Shown: positions 35,078 through 43,825 of the stretch, in pieces
How positions within the stretch are numbered: position 1 is the first letter of the stretch
Layout of the letters: the number at the start of each line of letters is the position of its first letter
The notes under the pieces: model-generated
The model's input: only the letters and a program-made list of their open reading frames with translations
Databases searched by the model: none
Told to the model about the DNA's origin: nothing
NCBI RefSeq assembly: GCF_030486405.1
Contig: NZ_CP129613.1
Coordinates: 2,666,001 to 2,730,000 of the forward strand
DNA length: 64,000 nucleotides
DNA from: Mycolicibacterium sp. HK-90
GTDB taxonomy: Bacteria; Actinomycetota; Actinomycetes; Mycobacteriales; Mycobacteriaceae
Direction: 5' to 3'
Program-made: the position numbers and the translations under genes

Positions 35078-35868
35078 CTGATTTGGCCAAGTACGGACCG
35101 TGGGCCGTCATTGCCGGAGGTTCGGAAGGGGTGGGTGCCGAATTCGCCCGACATCTGGCGAGAGCAGGATTCAACCTGGTGCTCATCGCGCGCAAGCCAG
35201 GCCCGCTGACCGAGACCGCGGACCAGTGCCGTGAGATGGGTGTCGAGGTGCGAGCGATCTCAGTGGATCTGCTCGACCCGAAATCGATTTCGCGGATCGC
35301 CACGGACACCGCCGATCTCGAGGTCGGACTGCTGATCTACAACGCCGGCGCAAGTACTTGCAACGAGTTGTTCCTCGACACCGACCTGGCCGAGTTCCAG
35401 AAGGTCACCGACCTCAACGTGACCCGGATGCTTGAAATGGTGCAGCACTACGGACGCTCGATGGCGGGCCGCGGCCGCGGTGGCATCATGATCGTGGGCT
35501 CGCTGTCGGGCTACATGGGTGCATGGCGGCACTCCGTCTATGCCGGCGCCAAGGCGTTCTCCAGGATGTTCGCCGAAAGTCTCTGGCTGGAACTGCGTGA
35601 GCGCAATGTGGACGTACTCGAACTGGTGCTGGGCGTAACACGTACTCCGGCGATGGAGCGGATCGGACTGAATTTCGATGCTCCCGGGATCCTGGTCAAC
35701 GAGCCGGCGGAAGTGGCTGCCGAGGGACTAGCCCACTTGGCCGACGGACCGGTGTGGGTGGCCGGCGGCAACGCGGACCGCGCGGAAGCCAATAGCGCTC
35801 CTGACCGAAGCCGTGTGGTGTTGGAAACTCATCGGGCGATCGCGGCGCTCATCGCAGGGGCGCACTGA
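35074..35868 (+). CDS. Short-chain dehydrogenase/reductase
   Basis: 264 residues, ATG overlapping the preceding relic. AGGSEGVG replaces the usual TGGxxGIG loop, IYNAGAS follows, and the active site is YAGAK after VGSLSG. The C-terminus lacks VDGG and ends in a charged stretch, as in SDR_c members distant from beta-ketoacyl reductases. Part of a four-gene plus-strand run (SDR, LLM, SnoaL, barrel protein). Confidence 0.85.
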   Translation: MTDLAKYGPWAVIAGGSEGVGAEFARHLARAGFNLVLIARKPGPLTETADQCREMGVEVRAISVDLLDPKSISRIATDTADLEVGLLIYNAGASTCNELFLDTDLAEFQKVTDLNVTRMLEMVQHYGRSMAGRGRGGIMIVGSLSGYMGAWRHSVYAGAKAFSRMFAESLWLELRERNVDVLELVLGVTRTPAMERIGLNFDAPGILVNEPAEVAAEGLAHLADGPVWVAGGNADRAEANSAPDRSRVVLETHRAIAALIAGAH

Positions 35869-35869
35869 A

Positions 35870-36721
35870 GTGCGGCTGGGGCTGTCAACACCGGTGGTGG
35901 TGCAGCTCCCTGGCGTGGCATCACCCTGGGAGACCGAAGCTGGGATCGCTGATCTGGCTCGAATATCGGCAGTGGCAGATGATCTTGCCTTCGACTACCT
36001 GACCTGCTCAGAACACGTGGCGGTGCCGTCGCAAGATGTGGCGGACCGAGGTGCGGTGTACTGGGATCCACTGGCGACGCTCGGGTTCCTGGCCGCGCAC
36101 ACCCGACGGATCCGGCTTGCCACGTCAGTGCTCGTACTGGGGTACCACCACCCGCTGGAGATCGCCAAGCGGTACGGAACCCTGGACCGCGTCAGTGCTG
36201 GCCGTTTGGTCCTTGGAGTCGGAATCGGTTCCCTGAAAGCGGAATTCGAACTGATCGACGCGCCATGGCAGGAGCGTGCAGCACGTGCTGACGATGCGCT
36301 GCGCGCACTGCGCGCCTCATTGTCCAGTGCTACGTCGAGCTACCACGGTCCGTTCTACGACTATGAGGACATGACCGTGCTGCCGCATGCCGAGCAGCAG
36401 CAGGTACCGATCTGGGTCGGTGGTCGTAGCGCAGGATCGTTGCGACGGGCCGTGGAGTTCGCCGACGGTTGGATGCCGTTCGGGCTGAGCCTGGAGTCGG
36501 TACGGGATCTGCTTGACGGCGTCGATCTTCCCACCGAGTTCGACGTGTTGCTTTCGGCCACCGTGAATCCGGAGGCCGACCCCGTTGGCACTCGAAAGCG
36601 GTTGGTGACACTCCGTGATGCCGGCGCCACCGCGGTTACCTGCGCAGTGCGCGCCGACAGCGTGGACCACTACTGCGAGCAACTGGCCCGACTACGTGAC
36701 ATCGAGGAGCAGTGTTCATGA
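35870..36721 (+). CDS. LLM-class F420-dependent oxidoreductase
   Basis: 283 residues from GTG 35870, one base after the SDR stop. TSVLVLGYHHPLEIAKRYGTLDRVSAGRLVLGVGIGS is the luciferase-like signature; IWVGGRSAGSLRRAVEFADGWMPF is the second flavin/F420 site block. It differs clearly from the LLM protein at 4164. Cofactor F420 is inferred from the family in mycobacteria; substrate unknown. Confidence 0.87.
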   Translation: MRLGLSTPVVVQLPGVASPWETEAGIADLARISAVADDLAFDYLTCSEHVAVPSQDVADRGAVYWDPLATLGFLAAHTRRIRLATSVLVLGYHHPLEIAKRYGTLDRVSAGRLVLGVGIGSLKAEFELIDAPWQERAARADDALRALRASLSSATSSYHGPFYDYEDMTVLPHAEQQQVPIWVGGRSAGSLRRAVEFADGWMPFGLSLESVRDLLDGVDLPTEFDVLLSATVNPEADPVGTRKRLVTLRDAGATAVTCAVRADSVDHYCEQLARLRDIEEQCS

Positions 36722-37212
36722 TCATCGAACAGCAGATACTCATCCGGCTACAGCGCCTCGAAGATGAACTGGCCATCACGAAACTGATTGCCTCATATGG
36801 TCCTTCGGTGGACGCCGGTAATGCCGACAATGCGGCCGCACTATGGGCTGTCGACGGAACATATGACGTCGAGGACTGGCTGATGGCCGGCCGGGGTGGC
36901 GTGCATCAGATGGTCAGCTCGACCGGCCACCAGGATCTTGTGGCCGCGGGCTGTTGCCATTTCCTCGGGCCGGCGGTGGTCACGGTCGACGGCGACCGCG
37001 CTGTCGCGGTGTGTGAATCGTTGGTTCTTTTACGCGAGGGCGAGAGTGGCTATCGAGTGTGGCGGGCTACTGCCAACCACTTCGCGCTGGAACGTCTCGA
37101 CGGGCATTGGCAGATCACGACGCGCACCAGCAGATTGCTCAACGGGAACCCGTACGCGCACACTCTACTGAACCTTGGATTGGCGGGAGCGCCTGTCCCC
37201 GAGCAGATCTGA
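36718..37212 (+). CDS. SnoaL-like NTF2-fold protein
   Basis: 164 residues, ATGA-coupled to the LLM gene. A long N-terminal helix (IRLQRLEDELAITKLIASYGPSVDAGNADNAAALW) precedes the NTF2 sheet; ATANHFALERLDGHWQITTRTSRLLNG is the typical C-terminal half of SnoaL_4 proteins. The conserved His in TANHF is often seen in this family. Catalytic role unknown, probably isomerisation, dehydration or substrate binding for the neighbouring oxidoreductases. Confidence 0.78.
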   Translation: MIIEQQILIRLQRLEDELAITKLIASYGPSVDAGNADNAAALWAVDGTYDVEDWLMAGRGGVHQMVSSTGHQDLVAAGCCHFLGPAVVTVDGDRAVAVCESLVLLREGESGYRVWRATANHFALERLDGHWQITTRTSRLLNGNPYAHTLLNLGLAGAPVPEQI

Positions 37213-37221
37213 GAGGCCGCG

Positions 37222-37995
37222 ATGTCCGCTACTGATTGCCCGCTGGTGTTCTTCTCGTTTGTCGCACTCGGTGGCGGGGGAGCCGAGGAACACCGGCGCT
37301 ACAACGAATGGCACCAACTGGATCATCGGCCGGAGAATCTTGCCCTACCCGGGATCGCGTGGGGAGACAGGTGGAGTCGCTCGGAGTCGTGTCGTGCCGT
37401 GTCCACCGCCGAACCCGCGCAGGCTGGAACCGACTACATCGCGATGTACTGGTTCCGTTCGCCGGTCGAACAATCGGTGCGCGAGTGGGAGCAGCTCGGT
37501 GGGGATTCATTCCAGTGGGGCCGCGGTCCGATGATCCCTGGCGTGCGTCGCACGGTGCTGGCGTTCTTCCGGCCGATCAAGGGCTATGCGGCGGGGTCGG
37601 CACTGGTGTCACCGGGCGTGATCCCGTACCGGCCCAACCGCGGGCTGCACCTGACCTTGACCCGATTCGCCGAGCCCTACGGCCCCGAGGCCCACGAGCA
37701 CCATCGGTGGGAGGACCGGGTGGCGATTCCGGCCTTGCTGGAGCTGGACGGTGTGGCAGGGGCGTGGACCTTCGCGCTGGACCGCCACCAGGCCAACGGG
37801 CTCGGCCTCCGCTCTTTGGAGGCCGCAGATCCGCCCGGGGGTCTGCGCATCCGCCTGCTCTATCTCGATGACGACCCGGTCGGCGTCACCGCCCGGATCA
37901 GGGAACGGCTGGCTGACCAGGTGCCGGAAACCACGCCTGGGGAGTGCGTGATCGAAACCCCACTGAACACGATCATCCCTTGGCAGGACTGGTGA
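37222..37995 (+). CDS. Hypothetical protein, EthD/ferredoxin-like barrel type
   Basis: 257 residues. The first half has YNEWHQLDHRPENLALPGIAWGDRW, which fits the EthD/NIPSNAP-like pattern of a short strand, His-x2-Asp-His and an LPG turn. The second half (LHLTLTRFAEPYGPEAHEHHRWEDRVAIPALLELDGVAGAWTF) looks like a repeat of the same fold. Such proteins accompany ring-degrading or ether-degrading operons without a proven enzymatic role. Nine bases after the SnoaL-like gene. Confidence 0.65.
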   Translation: MSATDCPLVFFSFVALGGGGAEEHRRYNEWHQLDHRPENLALPGIAWGDRWSRSESCRAVSTAEPAQAGTDYIAMYWFRSPVEQSVREWEQLGGDSFQWGRGPMIPGVRRTVLAFFRPIKGYAAGSALVSPGVIPYRPNRGLHLTLTRFAEPYGPEAHEHHRWEDRVAIPALLELDGVAGAWTFALDRHQANGLGLRSLEAADPPGGLRIRLLYLDDDPVGVTARIRERLADQVPETTPGECVIETPLNTIIPWQDW

Positions 37996-38007
37996 ACAAG
38001 CGAACGG

Positions 38008-38214
38008 ATGCGGTTACCGGTAGGAGGCTTCGGTGACCCCGATCATCTTGCGGCATGGATGGTCTTCATGCTCTCGGACGCAGCTGAGTTTCTTTGCGGC
38101 AGTGTAATCTTCGTCGACGGTGGATCGGATGCGTACTTCAGGCCGGCCGACTGGCCGCGGGGGGTGCCGGCCTCCCGGCTTCCCCAGTATGCGCTGAGGT
38201 ATCTGCGCCGCTAG
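38008..38214 (+). pseudogene. C-terminal relic of an SDR gene
   Basis: A 68-codon frame reads GFGDPDHLAAWMVFMLSDAAEFLCGSVIFVDGGSDAYFRPADWPR, the last third of a mycobacterial SDR, with the VDGG ending intact. The cofactor and catalytic parts are missing and no matching frame exists upstream, where an intact unrelated gene lies. This is a truncated remnant, the third SDR tail in 3.5 kb. Confidence 0.75.
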
Positions 38215-38221
38215 GTTCTTG

Positions 38222-39067
38222 TCACCTACCGCCGACGGCGGCCACGGTGGCCTCACTTGTGCGAAGGATCATGGCCGGCGTCACCACGCGATGAGCTGCT
38301 CGTGCCTGACTCGCACTGTGGCGTGGCACGTCTGACAGGCTATGGCTGATGGCCCAGGATGCACTGTGTACGGCGGCGACCACGGGCTCGATGCGGGTTG
38401 ACCTGCTGGGGCCGCACAGCGAGAGCGCGAATCCTTTGCCTTCGTCTCCTCCGCTGATGGGGGCGGCCACAACCGTCAGTCCCCGCTCGTAGCCGTCCGC
38501 GTCGACTGCCACCCCGCCGCGGGCGCGTACCGCGGCCAAGTTTCGGTCCAACTCGGCTCGGTTCCGAATTCCCGCTGCGACCGCGTACTGCAACTCCGGC
38601 CAGGCCGCCTCGTCCATTTGTGCCAGGAGTGCGCGGCCGGCGGCGCTCTGTGCCGCGGGTTGCTTGAATCCGACCTTCCAACGATCGCCGTTGGTGGGCC
38701 AAATGCCGAAGCGTTCGACGTGCAGCACATGCGTGCCTGCCAAGACGCTGAGATGCGCAGTCAGACCGGTGCGTCGATGAAGGTCTGCCATCACCGGTAG
38801 TGCTGCCTCGGGGACTTTCCGCTGCTGTAACGCCTGGCAACCGAGTTCGAACATCTTCAGCCCAAGGGCGTATCCGGCGCCCTGGCGTTCGATCCAGCCT
38901 AGTTGGACGAGCCCCTGCAGGATGCGGTGAGCCGACGACCGGGGCACGTTCGAATACCGGGTGATCTCAGCCAATGTGAGCGCTTGTCGCGCGCTGAAGA
39001 CCTCCAGAAGCGAAGCCACCCGATTGAGCATCGCGGTGGGAGCGGCGTCGTCATGCGACGTTGGCAC
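38222..39067 (-). CDS. IclR family transcriptional regulator
   Basis: 281 residues from GTG 39067, preferred because GGAGG lies five bases upstream; in-frame starts up to 39106 would overlap the operator-like repeats. The helix-turn-helix is LTLAEITRYSNVPRSSAHRILQGL, and LGWIERQGAGYALGLKMFELG is the linker. The effector domain includes AGTHVLHVERFG and GLTVVAAPISGG. It is similar in length and pattern to the IclR at 23161. It faces a TetR gene across a 172-bp region. Confidence 0.88.
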   Translation of the reverse strand: MPTSHDDAAPTAMLNRVASLLEVFSARQALTLAEITRYSNVPRSSAHRILQGLVQLGWIERQGAGYALGLKMFELGCQALQQRKVPEAALPVMADLHRRTGLTAHLSVLAGTHVLHVERFGIWPTNGDRWKVGFKQPAAQSAAGRALLAQMDEAAWPELQYAVAAGIRNRAELDRNLAAVRARGGVAVDADGYERGLTVVAAPISGGDEGKGFALSLCGPSRSTRIEPVVAAVHSASWAISHSLSDVPRHSASQARAAHRVVTPAMILRTSEATVAAVGGR

Positions 39068-39079
39068 AACACCCTCCAT

Positions 39080-39118
39080 ACCTGTCATACTCTGCATATG
39101 TGTCACAAGATGACAGGT
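39080..39118. promoter_or_regulatory. Nested TGTCA/TGACA inverted repeats, candidate operator
   Basis: ACCTGTCA (39080-39087) pairs with TGACAGGT (39111-39118), and inside it TGTCA (39101-39105) pairs with TGACA (39111-39115) over five bases. The cluster is just upstream of the chosen IclR start at 39067 and 122 bp upstream of the TetR gene, so either regulator could bind. Confidence 0.5.
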
Positions 39119-39239
39119 GTGAGTCTAGGCACAATGCAGCCGCGAAGTAAAGGTCGCCAGGGGCTGTCTGCCGGTCCGCACGGACGAGCGTCTGGTGCGC
39201 CACTGGCCCTGACCAGGTCATTGCGGCGACAATCGTCGA

Positions 39240-39884
39240 ATGCCCAGAGGTAAGGGCCCGACGCTCACCGAGCGTCGCGCCGAGGAGTTGCGGCTCTGCA
39301 TCGCCAGGACCGCATGCGACATCTTCATCGCCGACGGCGATACAACAGCGACCGTGGAGCGCATCTGCGCCGAAGTCGGCATCGCGACGCGTACGTTCTA
39401 CCGGCACTTCCCCGTGAAGGAAGACGTTCTGGGACCATTGTTCCTACGAAGCGAGAATCACATGCGCGCTCTGTTGGCCTGCGCTGCAGCGGATTCGGAC
39501 CCGGTAGATGTCCTCGTCGACATGTTCACGGTCGAGGTCCGGCACCGGCAGTCAGCCGGGGCGCAGCATCGGCAGTCGGTCGAGACCGCACGCAAACTCA
39601 TGTCGCTCGTCGCCGAGACCCCGCAGTACCGCTTGCGGTGGATGGAATGGAGCGAAAACCTCGCCGACGCCATCACCGAGTTCCTGGCCGGCTACTACGA
39701 CCTGGGTGACGACGTGTTCACCCGCTCGCTGCCGAGCAGGCTGATCGTCCACGTCAGCAGCAACGCCTACATCTGGTGGACCGATGCCAGGGAACCGCAC
39801 GAGCTCGATGAATTGGTGGCTGCGCACCGGTCCGGAATCGGCATGGTGCTGGCCGGTCTCCAGCAGTTGGAGCGCAGCCGCTAG
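39240..39884 (+). CDS. TetR family transcriptional regulator
   Basis: 214 residues. The DNA-binding part is ATVERICAEVGIATRTFYRHFPVKEDVLGPLF, a classic TetR helix-turn-helix. The C-terminal domain (HRQSAGAQHRQSVETARKLMSLV...) has the pattern of mycobacterial TetR proteins near P450 and catabolic genes. It is convergent with the HsaD-like hydrolase; the two genes share the bases CTAG at their stops. It may control the divergent IclR, the hydrolase or the mce operon downstream. Confidence 0.88.
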   Translation: MPRGKGPTLTERRAEELRLCIARTACDIFIADGDTTATVERICAEVGIATRTFYRHFPVKEDVLGPLFLRSENHMRALLACAAADSDPVDVLVDMFTVEVRHRQSAGAQHRQSVETARKLMSLVAETPQYRLRWMEWSENLADAITEFLAGYYDLGDDVFTRSLPSRLIVHVSSNAYIWWTDAREPHELDELVAAHRSGIGMVLAGLQQLERSR

Positions 39885-40759
39885 GCCCTGGTAAGGAAGC
39901 TCGTGACAACGGACTCGAACGCGGACTTCGCCTCGATCATGGCCCAGTGCCCACAGTTGGGGAACACGTGAAGCTCGGCGTTGGGTATGGTGCGCATCGG
40001 AATCAATGCCATGTCAAGCGGACTCACGCGATCATCGCGTCCCCACGTCAGCAGTGTCGGTGCGGACACCTTGTGCATCCGTGCCCAGGGCATGGGCAGG
40101 TCTGAAGCGGCCATCGACGCCATCATCGCTGCGAACGCCGCCTTCCCGTACATGCGGCGTGCGGCGGCCAACGTCTCCGGGTCGGTCGCCAGCGTCCAGC
40201 GCTCCTCGATGAGCTCCTCGGTGACCAACGACCAGTCGTAGACCATGGAATGCAGCCAGTCGATGAGTCGCTGCCGCGTCGGGTCCTCGGTGAATTCCTG
40301 GAGCAGACGGATTCCCTCGCTCGGGCCGGGGGAGAAGATGGTGGTACCGATCCCGCCGATCGTGACGAGGCGGCCAACCCGTTCGGGCGCGTTGATCGAC
40401 GTGTTTATGCCGACTCCGCCGCCCATGGAGTTGCCGACGATGTCGACCCGTTCGATGCCGAGGGCATCCAGGAAGGGAGTTACGGCGCCCTGGGCGGTGA
40501 CCATCGGGTGCCCGCCCCAGTCATCGGAAACTCCGAATCCGGGAAACTCCAGCACCAGGCACCGGAAGCGTTCGGCGAACATCGGCAGCACCCCACGGAA
40601 ATTGCGCCAGCCCGTGACCCCGGGGCCAGATCCGTGCAAGAACAAGACGGCGGGTCCCTCGCCGACGTCGTAGTACCGCAAAGTTCCTGCGCTGGTGTTG
40701 ATCTCGCGCAGGTCATCCGCGGTGCCGGCAACGTCGGTGGTCGCAGCAGAATCGGTCAT
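39881..40759 (-). CDS. Alpha/beta hydrolase, HsaD/meta-cleavage-product hydrolase-like
   Basis: 292 residues from ATG 40759 with AAGGA upstream. HGSGPGVTGWRNF forms the oxyanion region, Ser111 is in GNSMGGG, Asp242 or Asp243 is in WGRDDRVSP, and His271 is in CGHW. HGSGPG and GNSMGGG are hallmarks of C-C bond hydrolases (MhpC, BphD, HsaD) that split the product of extradiol cleavage. It could complete the HsaA/HsaC-like pathway at 31340-33446, though 6 kb away. It is divergent from the yrbE-mce operon. Confidence 0.87.
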   Translation of the reverse strand: MTDSAATTDVAGTADDLREINTSAGTLRYYDVGEGPAVLFLHGSGPGVTGWRNFRGVLPMFAERFRCLVLEFPGFGVSDDWGGHPMVTAQGAVTPFLDALGIERVDIVGNSMGGGVGINTSINAPERVGRLVTIGGIGTTIFSPGPSEGIRLLQEFTEDPTRQRLIDWLHSMVYDWSLVTEELIEERWTLATDPETLAAARRMYGKAAFAAMMASMAASDLPMPWARMHKVSAPTLLTWGRDDRVSPLDMALIPMRTIPNAELHVFPNCGHWAMIEAKSAFESVVTSFLTRA

Positions 40760-40997
40760 ACCTATTCCTTCGTCTTGCGGGGCCCGTTGCAGCAAGGCTC
40801 ACACGCTCCGCCCGAGGTCGGCAATGGCGCGTTCCACTGACCGGTGACACCGAAGGCCGCCCGGCGCGGGATGGCAATTCCCGGTGGGTGGGACACGCAA
40901 TGGTGCGCTCGGTTGTGAACTGCGATTGTTCCCGGTCGAGACGTGTTCCAGGTCATACCGGCCCTCGGGTGACGCGCATACAGAAACGGAGTACCGG

Positions 40998-41768
40998 ATG
41001 GTGCAGCGACAACTCGCCGGCCCACTCGAAGGGGTGGGTGGGTTGTTCGCCATGTCGGTGGATGCCGCGAGATTCGTGGTGCGCAAGCCCTTTCAATGGC
41101 GCGAATTCCTCGATCAGTCCTGGTTCGTGGCACGGGTGTCCTTGGCGCCGACGCTCCTGGTCGCCATCCCGTTCACGGTTCTCGTGTCGTTCACCCTGAA
41201 CATCCTGTTGCGGGAACTGGGGGCGGCCGACCTGTCGGGGGCGGGCGCGGCCTTCGGAGCGGTGACGCAGGTGGGGCCGATGGTGACGGTGTTGATCGTG
41301 GCCGGTGCCGGGGCCACCGCCATGTGTGCCGATCTGGGCTCACGCACCGTCCGTGAAGAGATCGACGCCATGGAGGTGCTGGGCATCAACCCGATACAAC
41401 GCCTGGTCACGCCCCGGATGCTGGCCTCAGGCCTGGTGGCGTTGCTGCTCAACAGCGTCGTCGTCATCATCGGAATCCTTGGCGGATACCTCTTCTCGGT
41501 GTTCGTCCAAGACGTCAATCCCGGTGCGTTCGCAGCGGGTATCACCCTGCTCACCGGAATTCCGGAGGTCATCATCTCCTGTGTCAAGGCGGCGTTGTTC
41601 GGGCTGATCGCCGGTCTGGTCGCGTGCTATCGCGGTCTGACCGTGTCGGGCGGAGGCGCCAAGGCGGTGGGCAACGCCGTCAACGAAACAGTCGTGTATG
41701 CCTTCATGGCGTTGTTCGTGGTCAACGTGGTGGTCACCGCCATCGGCATCCAGATGACGACGCGATGA
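40998..41768 (+). CDS. YrbEA: MlaE-like permease of the Mce system
   Basis: 256 residues from ATG 40998 (GGAG seven bases upstream). Five or so hydrophobic segments and the MlaE motif NPIQRLVTPRMLA (following REEIDAMEVLGI) are seen. It forms half of the inner-membrane permease of an Mce lipid or steroid importer, driven by an MceG-type ATPase encoded elsewhere. First gene of the eight-gene operon. Confidence 0.93.
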   Translation: MVQRQLAGPLEGVGGLFAMSVDAARFVVRKPFQWREFLDQSWFVARVSLAPTLLVAIPFTVLVSFTLNILLRELGAADLSGAGAAFGAVTQVGPMVTVLIVAGAGATAMCADLGSRTVREEIDAMEVLGINPIQRLVTPRMLASGLVALLLNSVVVIIGILGGYLFSVFVQDVNPGAFAAGITLLTGIPEVIISCVKAALFGLIAGLVACYRGLTVSGGGAKAVGNAVNETVVYAFMALFVVNVVVTAIGIQMTTR

Positions 41769-42625
41769 CGGCGTCGACGGCGGTACTCCAGTCCGCCTAC
41801 CCGCGCCTGTCGCGGGCCGCGCGACGGCCCGGGGCCGCGCTGAGCGGCATCGGTGACCATGTCCTGTTCTACGGCCGGGCGCTGGCGGGCATGCCATTCG
41901 CCGCTGCGCACTACCGGAAGGAAGTTGTCCGGCTGATCGCTGAAATCAGCATGGGCGCAGGGACATTGGCGATGATCGGCGGAACCGTGGTCATCGTCGG
42001 GTTCCTGACCCTGGCCACCGGCGGGGTCCTGGCCATCCAGGGGTACAGCTCGCTGGGCAACATCGGAATCGAGGCGCTCACGGGATTCCTGGCCGCCTTC
42101 ATCAATGTCCGGATCTCGGCGCCCATCGTGGCCGGCATCGGCCTGGCGGCCACGTTCGGTGCCGGTGTCACCGCGCAGCTCGGCGCGATGCGGATCAACG
42201 AAGAGGTCGACGCGTTGGAGGCGATGGCCATCCGGCCGGTCGAGTATCTGGTGTCGACCCGCATCGTGGCCGGGATGGTCGCCATCACGCCCCTGTACTC
42301 GATCGCGGTGATCCTGTCGTTTCTGGCCAGCCAGTTCACCACCGTCGTGCTTCTCGGACAGTCGGGCGGGCTCTACGGCCACTACTTCAGCACGTTCCTC
42401 AACCCGATCGACCTGCTCTGGTCGTTCCTGCAGGCGCTGCTGATGGCGTTGGCGATCCTGCTGGTGCACACCTACTACGGCTTCTTCGCCACCGGCGGTC
42501 CGGCCGGGGTGGGCGTCGCAGTGGGAAACGCGGTCCGGACGTCGCTGATCGTCGTCGTCTCGATCACTCTGTTGATCTCGCTGGCCGTCTACGGCTCCAA
42601 CGGCAACTTCAACCTCTCCGGCTAG
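41765..42625 (+). CDS. YrbEB: MlaE-like permease of the Mce system
   Basis: 286 residues, ATGA overlap with YrbEA. The corresponding motif is INEEVDALEAMAIRPVEYLVSTRIVAGM. There are several membrane spans, including LAMIGGTVVIVGFLTLATGGVLAI and LIVVVSITLLISLAVYG. It pairs with YrbEA as the heterodimeric permease. A 12-base gap with a GAAGG site leads to mceA. Confidence 0.93.
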   Translation: MTASTAVLQSAYPRLSRAARRPGAALSGIGDHVLFYGRALAGMPFAAAHYRKEVVRLIAEISMGAGTLAMIGGTVVIVGFLTLATGGVLAIQGYSSLGNIGIEALTGFLAAFINVRISAPIVAGIGLAATFGAGVTAQLGAMRINEEVDALEAMAIRPVEYLVSTRIVAGMVAITPLYSIAVILSFLASQFTTVVLLGQSGGLYGHYFSTFLNPIDLLWSFLQALLMALAILLVHTYYGFFATGGPAGVGVAVGNAVRTSLIVVVSITLLISLAVYGSNGNFNLSG

Positions 42626-42637
42626 AGAAGGCACCCA

Positions 42638-43825
42638 ATGTCGCGTGACGCTGTACGTCAACTGACGGGACTGACCACGGTCGTGGTGATCGCCGCGATC
42701 ATCGCCGGCGCCATCGTGCTGTTTCGCGGTGGCGTCGCGCCCACTGCATCGGTGACGGTGATCTCGCCGCGGGCCGGCCTGGTGATGAACCCCGACGCAA
42801 AGGTCAAGCTGCACGGTGCGGAGGTGGGCAAGGTCGTCGCGATCGAGTCACTGCCGGACGGGCAGGCGGCCCTCCGGCTGGCGATGAACCCCGATGCACT
42901 GCAACTGATTCCGGTCAACACCGAGGTGGAGATCGCATCGAGCACCGTGTTCGGCGCCAAGTTCGTCCAGCTCGTCCCGCCGTCGGAACCGTCGCAGAAA
43001 TCGATGTACGCCGGCCAGGTTCTCGACGCGTCGCACACCACCGTCGAGATCAACACGGTGTTCGAACAGTTGGTCTCGGTGCTGGCGCAGATTCAACCGG
43101 AGAAGCTGAACGAGACGCTCGGGGCGATGGCCCAGGCCATCGACGGTCGCGGCGACAAATTCGGCCAGACCCTGGTCGACCTCGATGCCATGCTGGCCAA
43201 GATCGCTCCCAGCCTCCCGACGCTGAGCCATGAGATGGCCGTCGCGCCCCGGGTGCTCAACGCGTACGCGGACGCCGCACCCGATCTCATGGATACCGTT
43301 CGCAGCGCGACGCAACTCAGCGACACGCTCGTCGAGCACCAAAGCGATCTGGATGCCTTGCTGGTCAGCGCGATCGGGCTGGCCGATATCGGCAACGAGG
43401 TGGTGGCGACCAACAGCGCGGCGCTGACCGACGCCATGCGGCTGCTCGCCCCGACCACGAGCCTGACGAATCAGTATCACCCGGCGCTCACTTGCGCGCT
43501 CAAGGGCATGGAGCCGCTGGCCATGGGGCCACCGCAACCGCTACCCGGCGTCATGCTGTTGGACTCGTTTCTGCTGGGCACCGAACGCTACCGGTATCCG
43601 GGCAATCTGCCGAAGGTTGCCGCCACGGGAGGCCCGCAGTGTCACGGCCTGCCCGAAGTGGGTTTCGAGCAACGGCCGCCGTTCGTGGTGACCGACATCG
43701 ATGCCGACCCAGCGCAATACGGCAATCAGGGGATCCTGTTGAACTCGGACGCACTCAAACAGGCGCTGTACGGACCGCTTGACGGCCCGCCTCGCAACAC
43801 CGCCCAGATAGGACAACCGGGATGA
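42638..43825 (+). CDS. mceA: MceA: MlaD-domain substrate-binding protein
   Basis: 395 residues. One N-terminal membrane anchor (LTTVVVIAAIIAGAIVLFRGG) is followed by an MlaD/Mce domain with SPRAGLVMNPDAKVKLHGAEVGKVVAI, the typical MceA start. A long helical region and a C-terminal Cys pair region (HPALTCALKGM, GPQCHGLPEV) follow. It contributes one ring or tube subunit of the periplasm-spanning Mce complex. Confidence 0.92.
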   Translation: MSRDAVRQLTGLTTVVVIAAIIAGAIVLFRGGVAPTASVTVISPRAGLVMNPDAKVKLHGAEVGKVVAIESLPDGQAALRLAMNPDALQLIPVNTEVEIASSTVFGAKFVQLVPPSEPSQKSMYAGQVLDASHTTVEINTVFEQLVSVLAQIQPEKLNETLGAMAQAIDGRGDKFGQTLVDLDAMLAKIAPSLPTLSHEMAVAPRVLNAYADAAPDLMDTVRSATQLSDTLVEHQSDLDALLVSAIGLADIGNEVVATNSAALTDAMRLLAPTTSLTNQYHPALTCALKGMEPLAMGPPQPLPGVMLLDSFLLGTERYRYPGNLPKVAATGGPQCHGLPEVGFEQRPPFVVTDIDADPAQYGNQGILLNSDALKQALYGPLDGPPRNTAQIGQPG

